Source: a bacterium | Lineage (GTDB): Bacteria > Dependentiae > Babeliae > Babeliales > RVW-14 | Reading direction: 5' to 3' | DNA: 6,690 bases | NCBI GenBank assembly: GCA_010027825.1 | Contig: RGUK01000080.1 | Span: forward strand, 1-6,690 | Shown here: positions 5,961 through 6,690 of the stretch, piece by piece | Position numbering within the stretch: the stretch's first letter is position 1 | Layout of the letters: every line of letters starts with the position of its first letter | Program-made: the position numbers and the translations under genes | The notes under the pieces: generated by a model | Seen by the model: only the letters and a program-made list of their open reading frames with translations | What the model was told of the DNA's origin: nothing | The model's database searches: none

Positions 5961-6690
5961 TTAATAATATGCGGCTCTTCGTGCATTCCGGAATGACACT
6001 CGGTCTTCCCTGTCGTCGCTATCCAGCGAAATAAAACCGCCCTGCCTGTACCGAAGTAGCGCTTGTGTTGTCGTATCTACAAAGTCATCGTGCTCACCAA
6101 CCGGAAACGAAGCAACTTCTTCAATGACTTCTCTGGCCCATCGAGTGTCAGGCGCCCAGACTTTACCAGAAGCAAATAAATCAGACACAGCGTTAACGCG
6201 AGCAATCTTATCGTTTCCTCTAGACGGCGTAAATTCCTGAACGGGTATACCCATGCGCCTAAGTTCTTGAATCAACGGCGCACCTGCGGCTTTCTTTTCC
6301 ACAATAAACGCGTCAGGGTTCCATTCCTTGTAATGCTTCAATGCAATTTCTTTTAGTTCCGGAAACGCCATGCGGTCTTTAAATGCGTCAAGGAGGATTA
6401 AGTTCGGGCTGTTACCATCCTCCTCGTTGTACCAAACACCCCACGTAGTACAGGCGCTATAGTCAGATGTTGACTTGGTATCATGCGCCGTATCCCAAGA
6501 CTGAATCACGTAGTCACATGAGGGCGGGTCATCCGCAGGCCAAATTTGCCAAGACTTACGAGAGATAAAAGAAGCGCTGTCAGCCGTAGGCTGCTGCATA
6601 TATTGCGCATTCCAGAAGCGGGGGTCCATGTTTGCACGCTTGGATTTAAGTGCCTCCAAAGTCCATTGTTCAGGCCCAGTCTCCACCATT
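5961..6690 (-). CDS. Phage terminase large subunit, C-terminal part (5' end outside window)
   Basis: The large terminase subunit is the ATP-driven motor and endonuclease that cuts concatemeric DNA and pumps it through the portal. The first visible methionine (6689-6687) is probably internal, since the segment after it (GPEQWTLEAL, then WNAQYMQQP) resembles the linker that follows the ATPase domain in this family. The rest fits the RNase H-like nuclease domain (Terminase_6C type). Numbered from that methionine, likely metal-binding acidic residues are D66 in SWDTA, E131 in IVEKKAAG, and D201/D202 or D205 in EHDDFVDTTTQAL. The Walker A and B motifs would lie upstream, outside the window. The gene ends in TAA 15 bases before the portal start, the usual terminase-portal order. 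The family call is firm; whether the ATPase half is intact cannot be seen. Confidence 0.93.
   Translation of the reverse strand, partial: MVETGPEQWTLEALKSKRANMDPRFWNAQYMQQPTADSASFISRKSWQIWPADDPPSCDYVIQSWDTAHDTKSTSDYSACTTWGVWYNEEDGNSPNLILLDAFKDRMAFPELKEIALKHYKEWNPDAFIVEKKAAGAPLIQELRRMGIPVQEFTPSRGNDKIARVNAVSDLFASGKVWAPDTRWAREVIEEVASFPVGEHDDFVDTTTQALLRYRQGGFISLDSDDREDRVSFRNARRAAYY

Overview
This window looks like part of the late head-morphogenesis cluster of a tailed double-stranded DNA bacteriophage (Caudoviricetes), either a free virus or a prophage. No host gene, integrase, tRNA or attachment site is visible to settle which. Every supported gene lies on the minus strand, so the genes are transcribed from high to low coordinates. 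The packing is phage-like: no gap exceeds 15 bases, one gene pair overlaps by 11 bases, and several stop codons sit inside the next gene's ribosome binding site. From memory only, the protein patterns resemble uncultured aquatic phages; no database search was possible.

Layout in transcription order: (1) the C-terminal part of the large terminase subunit, including its nuclease domain, with the 5' end outside the window (6690-5961); (2) a complete 817-residue portal protein (5945-3492); (3) an unrecognised 66-residue protein with an acidic tail (3483-3283); (4) a 131-residue GroES/cpn10-like co-chaperonin (3293-2898); (5) a 315-residue acidic, coiled-coil scaffolding protein (2887-1940); (6) an unrecognised 147-residue protein with a conserved-looking core (1938-1495); (7) a 271-residue Ser/Thr/Ala/Gly-rich virion protein, probably head decoration (1484-669); (8) the first 218 residues of the major capsid protein, which runs off the window at base 1 (656-1).

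Together these genes would build and fill a procapsid. Scaffold and capsid protein co-assemble on the portal, the GroES-like protein probably adapts the host GroEL folding chamber to a phage protein, the terminase packages DNA through the portal, and the 271-residue protein probably binds the shell. No prohead protease gene is seen in the complete stretch between portal and capsid genes. The most notable feature is the co-chaperonin gene placed inside the head operon, directly before the scaffold. The rest is a fairly ordinary structural module with two small proteins of unknown function.
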